Assembly (NCBI GenBank): GCA_938031185.1
Contig: CALHGX010000047.1
Span: forward strand, 1-64,000
DNA: 64,000 bases
From: an uncultured bacterium
GTDB lineage: Bacteria > Verrucomicrobiota > Kiritimatiellia > CAIKKV01 > CALHGX01
Direction of reading: 5' to 3'
Shown here: positions 9,538 to 18,531 of the stretch, in pieces
Layout of the letters: every line of letters starts with the position of its first letter
Numbering within the stretch: the first letter of the stretch is position 1
Position numbers and translations under genes: made by a program
Notes under the pieces: model-generated
The model's database searches: none
Told to the model about the DNA's origin: nothing
Seen by the model: only the letters and a program-made list of their open reading frames with translations

Positions 9538-11829
9538 ATGAAATACGGGTGGGGAATGCTCGCTCTCTTTCTTAGTGCGACGGCGGTGATGGCCCAGCCG
9601 ATGCCGCTGCGCCCCAGGGGGGGCGTGAGTCCGGCGGACGCGACGGCGCCGGTGGATGTCCAGGCAGACAACATGACGTACCACCGGGAAGCTGGCCTGA
9701 TCGAGGCCGCCGGCCGAGTCACCATACGTCGAGGCGAGGATGTTCTCCTTTGCGACAAGGCCCGCGTGAACGTGAAGAGCCAGGAGGTTGTGGCCGAGGG
9801 GCGCGTGCTGTTCACCAATGCGCTGGTTCGCTGGGAAGGCGAGTCGCTCACCTACAATTTCGCAACCCGTCAGTGGAAGTCCGGATACTTCGCATCCGTG
9901 TTTGAACCGTTCCATGTTTGGGCGGATGGCGCCGAAGCCGCCGGCCGATCCGAATACCGCCTGCATGACGCCGTCATCACCACCTGCACCAATGACGCCA
10001 ATCATCTCCATTACGCCGTCACGGCGCGTAAGGCCACGGTGACGCCGGGAGAGAGCCTGAAAGCCCGCCACGTGGTGTTGTGGTTCGGGCCCGTTCCGGT
10101 CTTCTACAGTCCATATTGGTATCGGCCGCTCGGCGACCGCACCGTCGGGTTCGGCGCCGCCGCGGGTTATCGCGAACGCATGGGCGCCTTTCTGCTTACG
10201 TCCACGAGTTTGCGGCTGACGCCGGAGGTGAAAACCACCACCCACCTCGATTACCGCACAAAACGCGGGGCGGCCGTCGGTCAGGATTTGCGCTGGCTGG
10301 TGGACGGCGGCAGCGGAAAGGGCGTGGCCTCCGTTTACTACACCCACGACGAGGAGTTTCTCACTGAACAGGAAGGCAACACGGCCGACTGGGTGGACGC
10401 GGACCGCTACCGTATTCGCCTCTCTCACGCCCAACCGCTGGGTGAGCGCGACTACATGGCATCGGATTTCACTTTCCTCAGCGATCCGTATGTCTTGGAG
10501 GATTTTTTCGAAGGCGACTATCGTTCGGGATTTCAGCCCGACAATTTCGCCGGCTACGTGTATCGCGGCCCGGGCTATTCGGCCGGCTTGACGGCCCGGA
10601 TGCGCTTGAACGATTTCTTTACGGCGGTCGAACGGTTGCCTGAGGGCTCTCTCGAATTCTCCCGGCAGCCGCTCGCCGGCGGGCCGTTCTACTACGAAGG
10701 ACGCCATTTCGTGGCGAACTTGCGCAAGCGGTACGCCAAGAACAACGACAACGGCCCCGAAGATTACGAGGCCCTGCGATTGGATTCGGCCAACACGGTC
10801 TTCTATCCCATGCGGGAATTCGGCTTCCTCAACCTGATCCCGCGCGCCGGGTATCGAGCCACTTCTTATTCCAAGACCGTGTTACGAGAAGACGTCACGG
10901 AGGTTGTATGGACCGTCACAACAAACTATCCGTCCGGCTCCACCGGCACGCCGGTCTTTGCCGCCGGGTGGACCACCAATTCGTTTGTGCGAGAAACGGA
11001 GGCCGGCGGAAAGATTCGCTCTCTTTTCGAAATGGGACTCGAAACTTCTTTTCAGGCATTTCGGACATGGGAAAACGTCGAGACCATCATGGGGGACGGG
11101 TTGCGCCACATCGTGGAACCCTATGCCAATTACACCTACATCCCCGAGCCCAATCTGACGCCGGAAGACCTTTATCAGTTCGATAAGACCGACGCGCTGG
11201 ACAAGCAGCACACGGTCAAGCTGGGTTTGCGGAACCGATTCCAAACCAAGCCCGGCCGGGGCGTATGGGATCTTTTGGACCTGGACGTGTTCACAACCTA
11301 CAAGATCGAAGATGGCGGTGATCGGCCTTTTTCCCACGCTGAATTCAAGGCGGATGTCGGCTTGGCCGAATGGCTTCCGATCCGAGTGGACGGCGCCTAC
11401 AATCCGTATGATACCCGTATCGAGGAGCTCAACACGCGTGTTTCTCAGCGGGGGACGTTTTTTGATTCCTATATCGAACACCGTTATCGTTTCGAGGACA
11501 GCAACCTGCTGGTCCTCAATGTGGCCTACAAGCCTAATCGAGCGTGGGCGTTTGAGGCGTATGAGCGCTTCGAATTTGAGCAGTCGCGCTTGGAAGAGCA
11601 GGGCTATTTCGTGAACCGAACCTTGGATTGCCTTGCCTTTCGGTTTGGGGTGAGCCACCTGCCGGGCTACACGCGGGACAACGGCGTCCGGCGTGAAGAC
11701 GAATTCCGTGCCACCGTGCAAATGTGGCTGACCGCCTTTCCAAACATCCGGGTGGGACAGTCGCGCCGCACCGAACTGGCGCTGACGCGCCCCGCCGGCG
11801 GCGATTCAGCCCTGCTTGCGGAGGATTGA
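9538..11829 (+). CDS. lptD: LPS-assembly outer-membrane protein LptD-like
   Basis: LptD is the outer-membrane barrel that inserts lipopolysaccharide. The 763-residue product has a Sec signal peptide (cleavage probably near ATAVMAQ, residues 13-19), then an OstA/LptA-type beta-jellyroll of about 110 residues (VDVQADNMTYHREAGLIEAAG...), then a long aromatic-rich region with alternating strands typical of a 26-strand barrel. AAAGGAGG lies about 14 bases upstream of the ATG. The 226 bases before it hold no gene. It implies an asymmetric outer membrane. LptD families diverge widely, so the identification rests mainly on the jellyroll plus barrel layout. Confidence 0.87.
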   Translation: MKYGWGMLALFLSATAVMAQPMPLRPRGGVSPADATAPVDVQADNMTYHREAGLIEAAGRVTIRRGEDVLLCDKARVNVKSQEVVAEGRVLFTNALVRWEGESLTYNFATRQWKSGYFASVFEPFHVWADGAEAAGRSEYRLHDAVITTCTNDANHLHYAVTARKATVTPGESLKARHVVLWFGPVPVFYSPYWYRPLGDRTVGFGAAAGYRERMGAFLLTSTSLRLTPEVKTTTHLDYRTKRGAAVGQDLRWLVDGGSGKGVASVYYTHDEEFLTEQEGNTADWVDADRYRIRLSHAQPLGERDYMASDFTFLSDPYVLEDFFEGDYRSGFQPDNFAGYVYRGPGYSAGLTARMRLNDFFTAVERLPEGSLEFSRQPLAGGPFYYEGRHFVANLRKRYAKNNDNGPEDYEALRLDSANTVFYPMREFGFLNLIPRAGYRATSYSKTVLREDVTEVVWTVTTNYPSGSTGTPVFAAGWTTNSFVRETEAGGKIRSLFEMGLETSFQAFRTWENVETIMGDGLRHIVEPYANYTYIPEPNLTPEDLYQFDKTDALDKQHTVKLGLRNRFQTKPGRGVWDLLDLDVFTTYKIEDGGDRPFSHAEFKADVGLAEWLPIRVDGAYNPYDTRIEELNTRVSQRGTFFDSYIEHRYRFEDSNLLVLNVAYKPNRAWAFEAYERFEFEQSRLEEQGYFVNRTLDCLAFRFGVSHLPGYTRDNGVRREDEFRATVQMWLTAFPNIRVGQSRRTELALTRPAGGDSALLAED

Positions 11830-11890
11830 TCAGGCCGGTGCGGTCGGCCGCCGCCTCATGAACGGGCCGGAAACAGACAAGGCGGAGCGC

Positions 11891-12859
11891 ATGTGGCCGT
11901 CTCTTGACAGCGTTTTCTTGATTACCGGCGGTGCCGGTTTTATTGGATCGAACATCGCCTCGTTTCTTGCGCGCCGAGGCTACAACGTTCGGATTTTCGA
12001 CGATTTTTCTTCGGGGCGCGAAAAAAACCTCTCCGCGCTTTGCGGCCGCGTGGAGGTAATCCGCGGCGATGTTCGTGATCGCGCGGCCCTGAGGATGGCC
12101 ATGCGCGGATGCCGCTTCGTTCTGCATCTGGCGGCGCGCCCTTCCGTCGTAGAGTCCGTGACTCGACCTCTGGAAACGCATGATGTCAACCTCACCGGAA
12201 CGCTCAACGTGCTCGCGGCTGCGCGGGAGAGCGGAGTCCACAGGATGGTTTTTTCTTCCTCCTGCGCCGTTTACGGTGATAGCCCGCAGCTGCCAAAGCA
12301 TGAAGGCCTTTCTCCAAGGCCGTTGTCGCCGTACGCGGCGCAGAAGCTGGCGGGGGAATACTATGCCGCCGTGTTTCATGCGCTGCATGGCCTCGGCACG
12401 GTGAGTCTGCGATACTTCAACGTCTACGGCCCGGCACAGAATCCCGCTTCGGATTACGCCGCTGCAATTCCCCGCTTTCTCATGTTGGCGCGGCGGGGCG
12501 AGGCGGCCACGATCTATGGGGATGGTCTGCAAACACGGGACTTTGTCTTTGTCGAAGATGTGGCTCTGGCCAACGTGCGCGCCTGCACAGCGCCGCACGA
12601 GGCCTGCGGTCAAGTGTTCAATATCGGTTCAGGAAAGGCACGCTCCATTCTGGAGACGGCGCAAGACATCCGGCGGCTGTTTCCGGGCGCGCCCGCCCCC
12701 CGCCACGCCCCGCCGCGCCCTGGTGACATCCGTGATTCGGTGGCGGATATCTGCCGTGCCCGGGAGGCACTGGGCTGGGAACCGCAAACGGATTGGACTG
12801 AAGGACTGCGACGCACAGCCGAATATCTGACCCATGACGGCACACAAACAACCGGATGA
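11891..12859 (+). CDS. NAD-dependent epimerase/dehydratase (UDP-glucose 4-epimerase-like)
   Basis: This extended short-chain dehydrogenase/reductase probably acts on a nucleotide sugar. The Rossmann motif TGGAGFIGSN is near residue 15, the catalytic Tyr-x-x-x-Lys is seen in SPYAAQKLAGEYY, and SSSCAVYGD supplies the catalytic Ser. RYFNVYGPAQNP and the later RPGDIRDSVADI are typical of WbpP/GalE-like epimerases. The ATG at 11891 has GGCGGAG upstream; ATGs at 11858 and 11816 would lengthen the N-terminus. The 3' end overlaps the DNA polymerase gene by 26 bases. The exact sugar substrate cannot be read from sequence. Confidence 0.9.
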   Translation: MWPSLDSVFLITGGAGFIGSNIASFLARRGYNVRIFDDFSSGREKNLSALCGRVEVIRGDVRDRAALRMAMRGCRFVLHLAARPSVVESVTRPLETHDVNLTGTLNVLAAARESGVHRMVFSSSCAVYGDSPQLPKHEGLSPRPLSPYAAQKLAGEYYAAVFHALHGLGTVSLRYFNVYGPAQNPASDYAAAIPRFLMLARRGEAATIYGDGLQTRDFVFVEDVALANVRACTAPHEACGQVFNIGSGKARSILETAQDIRRLFPGAPAPRHAPPRPGDIRDSVADICRAREALGWEPQTDWTEGLRRTAEYLTHDGTQTTG

Positions 12860-15107
12860 TCTCCTTTACGGAGCCTCTCCAGACGAGGGGCTGGTGGCGT
12901 TAGAACTGGTCGCGTCGGACGCGGGTGACGACATGGAGCTATTTGTGCGCTCGGGGGACTCCCTCGAGCGTAAACGAGAGCCATTTCGCCCCTTCCTCCT
13001 GATGGCGGACGACAAGCTGGCCCGCCAGGCTGCGCCCGGCGCCGCCGTGACGCCCCTCCACGGTCCCGGGGTACTGACCGTTCTCGTGGACTTTGATTCG
13101 TGGGCGGAATGCCAGCGGGTCAAGACACGGCTCGGACGGTTGACCGGACGTTCAGCGGGCGCGGCCGATGCGCCATACTGGTTTGTTAACGATCCGATCC
13201 AGCAACATCTGATGCGGACGGGGCGAACCCTGTTCAAGGGACTGCGTTTCGATCAGCTTCGCCGGCTGGTTTTCGATCTCGAATGTCGCACCACACCCGG
13301 TTTTGAGTTCTGTCACCCGGAACGGGAGGGCGATCGGATCATCGCTATTGCCATGGCGGACAACCGGGGATGGAAGCAGGTGCTTTCCGGCGCGGAGATG
13401 GATGAACGCGACCTGATTGAAGCTTTCGTGAAAATCGTGCGGGATCATGATCCGGACGTGATCGAGGGGCATAACCTTTTTCAGTTCGATCTGCCGTACC
13501 TGGCCGCGCGAGCGCGGCGGCACGGTGTGCCCCTGGCCATCGGTCGAGACGGGAGCGCCCCCGCCACGCGCCCCTCGCGTTTCACGGCAGGAGAACGGGT
13601 GGTGTCCTACACGCGTTTTGATGTTTTCGGTCGGCATGTCGTGGACACGTTGTTTCTCCTGCAATCCTATGACGCGGCGCACCGCTCCCTGGAAGGATTC
13701 GGCCTCAAGGAGGCGGCCATGCATTTCGGTTTGGCGGTGGCCGACCGCGAATACGTCGAAGGCGCCGAAATCACCCGTGTCTTCGAGCGAGACCCCCGCC
13801 GGCTCATGCGTTATGCTCTGCACGACGCCGTTGAAACTGAGGCGCTGGCGCGGCTCTTGTCCTTGAGCGCTTTTGCCCAAGCCGCCATGGTGCCGTTCAG
13901 CTACCAGAACATCTGCCTGCGCGGCAATGCGGCCAAGATTGACGCGATGATGTTGAGGGCCTATCTGGCGCGCGGCGCCGCGCTGCCGCTCCCGGATAAG
14001 CCCCGGCCTTTTGCCGGAGGATACACCGATTTGTTCGTTCGAGGCGTGGTCCGCAACGTGCATCGTTGTGACGTGCGTTCGCTGTACCCCAGTCTAATGT
14101 TGGCGCACCGGATCGCCCCGCGCAACGACTCACAAGGCGTTTTCCTGGCGCTTCTTGAAAAACTCCGTTCGTTCCGGATTGAAGCCAAAGAAAAAACCCG
14201 CCGCGCTGGGGATCAGGCCGAGCGCTTGCACTGGGATGCGCTGCAAACGGCCTTCAAAGTGTTGATCAATTCCTTCTATGGCTACCTTGGATTTGAGCAG
14301 GCCCGTTTCAGCGACTTCGACGCCGCCGAACGGGTCACGGCGGAAGGCCGCCGGCTGCTCAAATGGATGACGGAGTGGCTTCGTGACCACGGCGCCCAGC
14401 CGGTTGAACTGGACACGGACGGCATCTATTTCGTGCCGCCACCCGGCGGCGAGCAGGAGCAGGAAGCGTTCCGAAGTTCTTTCCAGAAGGCGCTTCCGAA
14501 TGGAATCGAAATTGAATTCGACGAAGCGTATCCGGTGATGTTCAGCTACCGGATGAAGAACTACGCCCTGCGGACGGCCGGCGGAGAGATTATTCTCAAG
14601 GGCGCGGCTCTCCGATCTAGGGGGTTGGAACCATACCTGCGCGCCTTTCTCCGGGATTTCATACGGTTGAAGCTCGAAGGGCAGGACAAGGAACTGCCGC
14701 GTCTACGGGAGGAATATGCGCGCGCCATACGCGACGGCATGTGGCCGATCGAACGCCTCGCCCGTACGGAGTCTTTGCAGGACACCCCGTCCGCCTATGC
14801 CGTCAAGGTGGACCGGCGACGCCGCGGTCGCAGCGCCGCCTACGAATTGGCGCTGCGATCGGGCAGGGAATACAAGGCGGGCGACCAGGTCTCTTACTAT
14901 GTGACGGGAGAAAAGAAGAACGTGTCGGTCCATCAAAACGCCAAATTGACCACGGACTTCGATCCGGCGCACCGGGACGAAAACAAGGCCTATTATCTGG
15001 CCAAGTTGGACGCCCTTTTCGAACGGCTGTGCGCGTCGGAAGGGGACGAAGATCCTGAAACCGAAGAACCGGAACTCGATTTGCAGACTGAAGGAGGCGC
15101 GGAATGA
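12834..15107 (+). CDS. polB: Family B DNA polymerase with 3'-5' exonuclease
   Basis: The 757-residue product has both halves of a PolB enzyme. Exonuclease motifs: Exo I FDLEC (Asp148, Glu150), Exo II NLFQFD (Asn214, Asp219), Exo III YALHDAVE. Polymerase motifs: A DVRSLYPS (Asp413), B near LINSFYGYLGF, C DTDG (Asp527, Asp529). All key acids are present, so proofreading and polymerisation should both work. Bacterial Pol II-type enzymes act in repair and lesion bypass. It is embedded between a sugar epimerase (26-base overlap) and gspG (ATGA overlap), with no DNA-repair neighbour, which is unusual. Confidence 0.93.
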   Translation: MTAHKQPDDLLYGASPDEGLVALELVASDAGDDMELFVRSGDSLERKREPFRPFLLMADDKLARQAAPGAAVTPLHGPGVLTVLVDFDSWAECQRVKTRLGRLTGRSAGAADAPYWFVNDPIQQHLMRTGRTLFKGLRFDQLRRLVFDLECRTTPGFEFCHPEREGDRIIAIAMADNRGWKQVLSGAEMDERDLIEAFVKIVRDHDPDVIEGHNLFQFDLPYLAARARRHGVPLAIGRDGSAPATRPSRFTAGERVVSYTRFDVFGRHVVDTLFLLQSYDAAHRSLEGFGLKEAAMHFGLAVADREYVEGAEITRVFERDPRRLMRYALHDAVETEALARLLSLSAFAQAAMVPFSYQNICLRGNAAKIDAMMLRAYLARGAALPLPDKPRPFAGGYTDLFVRGVVRNVHRCDVRSLYPSLMLAHRIAPRNDSQGVFLALLEKLRSFRIEAKEKTRRAGDQAERLHWDALQTAFKVLINSFYGYLGFEQARFSDFDAAERVTAEGRRLLKWMTEWLRDHGAQPVELDTDGIYFVPPPGGEQEQEAFRSSFQKALPNGIEIEFDEAYPVMFSYRMKNYALRTAGGEIILKGAALRSRGLEPYLRAFLRDFIRLKLEGQDKELPRLREEYARAIRDGMWPIERLARTESLQDTPSAYAVKVDRRRRGRSAAYELALRSGREYKAGDQVSYYVTGEKKNVSVHQNAKLTTDFDPAHRDENKAYYLAKLDALFERLCASEGDEDPETEEPELDLQTEGGAE

Positions 15108-15544
15108 AAGCTCGAAAGCGGCGAAGAGGCTTCACCTTCCTGGAAATTCTGATTGCCATGCTAATCGTCAGCATCCTGTCCGGAGCGGTTGGCTTGTCGC
15201 TCTATCGGCACGTCCGGCGCGCCAAGGTAGAAGCGGCTCGCACACAGATTCGCACGTTCATGGCCGCTCTCCAAATATACCGGGTGGAGCAGGGGGGCCT
15301 GCCCAGCCAGGCACAGGGATTGGAGGCCCTTTGCCGCGCTCCTACCATCCCCCCCGTACCGCGCGCTTATCCGGAGGAAGGGTATCTGGAATCGCGCAAC
15401 CTGCCTTTGGATCCGTGGGGGCGCCCCTACGTCTATCTCGTGCCCGGCCGCAACAACGAACCGTTCGAGGTGATCAGCTATGGCAGCGACGGCGAACCAG
15501 GTGGAACCGGTGAAGCGGCGGACATCTCCAGCGCGAGCCTTTGA
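15104..15544 (+). CDS. gspG: Type II secretion major pseudopilin GspG
   Basis: GspG forms the pseudopilus that pushes exoproteins through the outer membrane. A short basic leader precedes the prepilin peptidase site GFTFLEILIAMLIVSI, with Glu at +5 of the mature protein. The C-terminal half has the GspG calcium-loop region LPLDPWGRPYVY and the ending ISYGSDGEPGGTGE. The 146-residue length is normal. The start overlaps polB by ATGA. The gene is followed by another pseudopilin, but no gspE, gspF or gspD is within the window. Confidence 0.92.
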   Translation: MKARKRRRGFTFLEILIAMLIVSILSGAVGLSLYRHVRRAKVEAARTQIRTFMAALQIYRVEQGGLPSQAQGLEALCRAPTIPPVPRAYPEEGYLESRNLPLDPWGRPYVYLVPGRNNEPFEVISYGSDGEPGGTGEAADISSASL

Positions 15545-15944
15545 GCTGGCAGACGGCTTCACCTTGCTGGAGGTGTTGATGGCCCTTGCCGTGCTCGCCG
15601 CGGTCTCCGCCGCTTTGTTGGCGGGCCGGGCCGCCATGCGGCGCGCGACGGACGTGGTCGAGCGGATGGACGAGGGCGCATTGACGGCCGATCTCGTTGC
15701 CGCCCTGGTCTGGCGAGGCGTCGGAGCGGAAGAGATCCGCGACCAGATGCCGAGCAACTGGATGGTTGACTTGTCCACAGTTCCCGTGGCGGAGGGAGAG
15801 GGGAGCAGGGGGATATGGACGCGGGCCGCCCTTGCGCAAACCAATCAGGCTGCGGCAGGGATCGTGTTATACTGGCGGGCATGTAATCAGGGTTCGATCG
15901 TAGCCGACAAAGGGAGCACGCGTGGCATCCACCGAAACGATTGA
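15480..15944 (+). CDS. Type II secretion minor pseudopilin (GspI/GspH-like)
   Basis: This 154-residue protein has a prepilin cleavage/methylation motif (DGFTLLEVLMALAVLAAVSA, cleavage before the Phe at about residue 27) followed by a membrane helix. The rest is short and not distinctive. It overlaps gspG by 65 bases and larE by 23 bases. No clear ribosome site precedes the ATG; GTG codons at 15501 and 15510 are alternatives. By position after gspG a GspH or GspI role is likely, but which one cannot be decided. Confidence 0.75.
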   Translation: MAATANQVEPVKRRTSPARAFELADGFTLLEVLMALAVLAAVSAALLAGRAAMRRATDVVERMDEGALTADLVAALVWRGVGAEEIRDQMPSNWMVDLSTVPVAEGEGSRGIWTRAALAQTNQAAAGIVLYWRACNQGSIVADKGSTRGIHRND

Positions 15945-16761
15945 GCAAAAACGGGCAAGACTGACGGCCTTCCTCAAAAACAAGGGCGCCGTGGTGGTCG
16001 CTTTTTCGGGTGGCGTGGACAGCACATTTCTTGCCGCTGTGGCCCACGAGACGCTTGGTAATGACGCGGTGGCCGTGACGGTACTGTCCCCGACCTATCC
16101 CGAATGGGAACAGAGGGAGGCCGCGGAGCTGGCCCGCCGCATCGGCATTCGCCACATCGAACTGGCCAGCCATGAAATGGACGACCCGCGTTTCACCGCA
16201 AACCCGCCCGACCGTTGCTACTATTGTAAACGAGAACTGGTGGCGCAGGTGCGCGCGGTGGCCGATCAATGCGGGATCAAAGTGATTGCCGATGGGACTT
16301 GCCGCGACGATCTCTTGGACCATCGGCCGGGCCGTCGGGCCGCCCAAGAAGGAGGCGTGGTCAGTCCGTTGCTGGAAGCCGGACTGAACAAGAACGAGAT
16401 TCGTGAATTGTCCCGACGAATGGGATTGCCCACGGCTGAAAAGCCGTCCTTGGCGTGCTTGGCTTCGCGAATTCCGTATGGGATGCCCATTACGCCCGAG
16501 CGGTTGCGAGCTGTGGACCACGTGGAGAACGCGGCCCGTCGCGCCGGATTCACCCAGGTACGCGCGCGGCATCACGGCGACACCGTGCGGCTTGAAGTGC
16601 TGCCTTCAGAATGGGAACAACTGGCTGACGCCTGTGTGCGAGCCGCTCTGGCCGCGGCGGCTCACGCCGCCGGTTTCGTATATGTCGCCGCAGACTTGGA
16701 GGGATACCGAACCGGCAGCATGAATGCCAGCTTGCAACGGCCGGAATCGAAGGTACAATAG
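15922..16761 (+). CDS. larE: ATP-dependent sacrificial sulfur transferase LarE
   Basis: LarE adenylates a pyridinium carboxylate and donates its own cysteine sulfur while building the nickel-pincer cofactor of lactate racemase-type enzymes. The PP-loop SGGVDS is at residues 29-34, CYYCKREL follows, and the motif KPSLACLASRIPYG contains Cys179, in the place of the sacrificial cysteine of the Lactobacillus enzyme. The start is GTG with AGGGAG 5 bases upstream. The gene overlaps the pseudopilin by 23 bases and is the last of the rightward run. No larB, larC or larA is near, so the target enzyme is elsewhere or different. Confidence 0.9.
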   Translation: MASTETIEQKRARLTAFLKNKGAVVVAFSGGVDSTFLAAVAHETLGNDAVAVTVLSPTYPEWEQREAAELARRIGIRHIELASHEMDDPRFTANPPDRCYYCKRELVAQVRAVADQCGIKVIADGTCRDDLLDHRPGRRAAQEGGVVSPLLEAGLNKNEIRELSRRMGLPTAEKPSLACLASRIPYGMPITPERLRAVDHVENAARRAGFTQVRARHHGDTVRLEVLPSEWEQLADACVRAALAAAAHAAGFVYVAADLEGYRTGSMNASLQRPESKVQ

Positions 16762-16772
16762 CGTCAAGCCTT

Positions 16773-17126
16773 GGGGGCGACCGGTTTCGACGTGACGGTT
16801 GCAGCCCCGGTGGCGCGCCGAGGACCCCGGTTGGCCTCGATAATCATCCGGGAAAACAACACAAAAGCCAACTCTGAGCTGGCTCTCGCGGCTTAAGTTC
16901 CGCGACGTTCCGCCGCCGACACCTGCTGGGCGGGTCGGAGCGTAAATAGCAGGTTGGCTCTGGCGGTGAGTGACCGGCCGCAAGGGCGAGATTTTTCGTG
17001 GACACTGGTTTCGGGCGTGGCCTGCCGGCCGGCAGCGCACGAAACGAGATTTATGGACCGGACACGCGCGTAGAAGCCGCGGCAAGACCGTTGCGGACGG
17101 GGGTTCGATTCCCCCCGCCTCCACCA
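16773..17126 (+). ncRNA. ssrA: tmRNA (ssrA)
   Basis: tmRNA rescues stalled ribosomes and tags the nascent protein. The 5' end GGGGGCGACCGG pairs with the 3' acceptor strand CGCCTCC before ACCA at 17123-17126, giving a 7-bp acceptor stem with one G-U pair. The T-arm GGGTTCGATTCCC is visible at 17100-17113. The tag frame reads ENNTKANSELALAA and ends at TAA, 16894-16896; the exact resume codon is uncertain. The gene encodes its own CCA and is the one-piece form. It starts 11 bases after larE. Confidence 0.95.
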
Positions 17127-17191
17127 GCCTGCGCCGGGCAGGCGGAGCGATCAACACCATCAAATGGGGCAACAGTCCCCAGAGGTGCAAC

Positions 17192-17688
17192 GTGAGCGAC
17201 CAGCAAGAGATGCCAGGACCCTCGGAAAACTTAGGGATGACTGCAGAAGAGCTACGGTTGCACTCCCAGTTGCGAGCGGAGCTTCTCCGCTTGGCGTGGG
17301 AAGAAACGCGGCAAGCCATGGGGTTGCCCCGCCTCCGACATGCGAAGAGCGGATGGGGCGGGGGCAGACAGAGAAGGCCACCGGTGAGAAGAACTCCGGA
17401 GAGGATCGCAGCTTGGAGAGGAAGGGGGCCGAAATGCACGAACCGCCCGCCCGTCACCCATCAAGCGACAAGTCGGCTCCTGATCGCAAATAGACGGAGC
17501 CGTGGACAACCGAAAAGTCGCTGGAAGTGGCTAGGAGGCTGGACGAGTGGGGACTGGACGCGGAGCGGCCGCTGCTGATGCAGTGGGAGGAGGCCGCCCT
17601 GGAGGACGATCTGATTTACGAGTGGCTGATGCGAGTGATATACCCCAACCGAGAGATTATGTCCCTCCTGGACGATTCTCTTCTATAG
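17192..17688 (+). pseudogene. Decayed or unrecognised small gene after tmRNA
   Basis: A GTG at 17192 with AGAGG upstream opens a protein-like stretch (MTAEELRLHSQLRAELLRLAW, about 45 residues). After about 17330 this frame becomes Arg/Gly-rich and unconvincing. The neighbouring frame then looks protein-like (ERMGRGQTEKATGEKNSGED), is interrupted by TAG at 17491, and continues as EKSLEVARRLDEWGLDAERP to a TAG at 17686. One frameshift plus one stop would join these into a roughly 165-residue protein of unknown family. It may be a remnant of an element inserted at the tmRNA 3' end. The bases 17127-17191 hold nothing recognisable. Confidence 0.35.
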
Positions 17689-17709
17689 ATGAAAATCAAC
17701 GCGGCCTTG

Positions 17710-18168
17710 TCATCTGCAAGGGCGAGGCTTTTCGCCGGCCTCGCCGCCGATGCCGGATAGGGTTTGAAGTTCGTTCAGTAAGGCGCGCGCGCGGGGTGCA
17801 AGATAGGCCTCCAACGCCGGCGGCACTTCGCCGTAGCCGCGCAGATGCTGGACCTCGAGTTCCGCCACGCTGTCGAAGAATCCGGCGCTGTGCCCCCAAA
17901 TTCGCTTGCCAACATCTTCCACGCGGGCGGGCAGCCGCAGGTCGGTCTTCAACTCCGCCATCAGGCTGCGCATCCGACTGACGGTAGCCAGCAGGTCCGC
18001 GCGCTGTTCCTCGGTAAGCCTGTTTCGCTCTTCATAGCAGACGGACCGCACTTCGCGTCCTCGAGCGTATTCCTGGAACAAAGAAAGCGTTTCGTCCAGA
18101 AGTGCGAGCAACGCGGCCACATGGCGCGACTGATTGGCATTGATCGGTATTCGTGTCGCCGGATTCAA
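17710..18168 (-). CDS. Hypothetical helical protein in the fluoride operon
   Basis: This 152-residue product is not recognised. It is predicted to be mainly alpha-helical: an N-terminal segment ALLALLDETLSLFQEYARG, a middle helix LLATVSRMRSLMAELKTDL, and a C-terminal stretch ELEVQHLRGYGEVPPALEAY. No signal peptide, membrane helix or metal motif is seen. Its ATG overlaps the stop of the DUF190 gene (ATGA, 18165-18168), so it is translated with crcB and DUF190 under the fluoride riboswitch. That context suggests a link to fluoride stress, but no function can be assigned. Confidence 0.7.
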   Translation of the reverse strand: MNPATRIPINANQSRHVAALLALLDETLSLFQEYARGREVRSVCYEERNRLTEEQRADLLATVSRMRSLMAELKTDLRLPARVEDVGKRIWGHSAGFFDSVAELEVQHLRGYGEVPPALEAYLAPRARALLNELQTLSGIGGEAGEKPRPCR

Positions 18169-18521
18169 TGCGTGGCTCCGGAACCGCCGCCATTGTGGCG
18201 GTAAGCAACGATGCGGACCTTTTCAAGGGTGATCATGCCTTCCGTGACCATGACATCGAGTTCCGGCAGGAACGCTTCAATCCGCTCCGGTTTGTCAGAA
18301 ATCTCGATCACGATGGGCAAATCTTCCGACAGGCGCAGCACCTTGGCCGTATGCAAGCGGCTGTCCGCGCCAAACCCCATGATGCCGCGGAGCACCGTGG
18401 CACCCGCCATGCCCATTTCCCGCGCCTTCAGCACAATGGCTTCATAGAGCGGACGGCCATGCCACCGATCGCTTTCGCCAATGAACACTCGGAGCAGCTG
18501 CCCTTCGCCTTCTATTTTCAT
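18165..18521 (-). CDS. DUF190 family PII-like protein
   Basis: DUF190 proteins have a ferredoxin-like, PII-type fold and often sit beside crcB, where a regulatory or ligand-sensing role is suspected. The 118-residue product contains the family blocks LRVFIGESDRWHGRPLYEAI, GMAGATVLRGIMGFG and LPIVIEISDKPERI. The start at 18521 is chosen for GAGGAGG six bases upstream. It begins 10 bases after the crcB stop and overlaps the following unknown gene by ATGA. Confidence 0.92.
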   Translation of the reverse strand: MKIEGEGQLLRVFIGESDRWHGRPLYEAIVLKAREMGMAGATVLRGIMGFGADSRLHTAKVLRLSEDLPIVIEISDKPERIEAFLPELDVMVTEGMITLEKVRIVAYRHNGGGSGATH

Positions 18522-18531
18522 GGCCGCCTCC

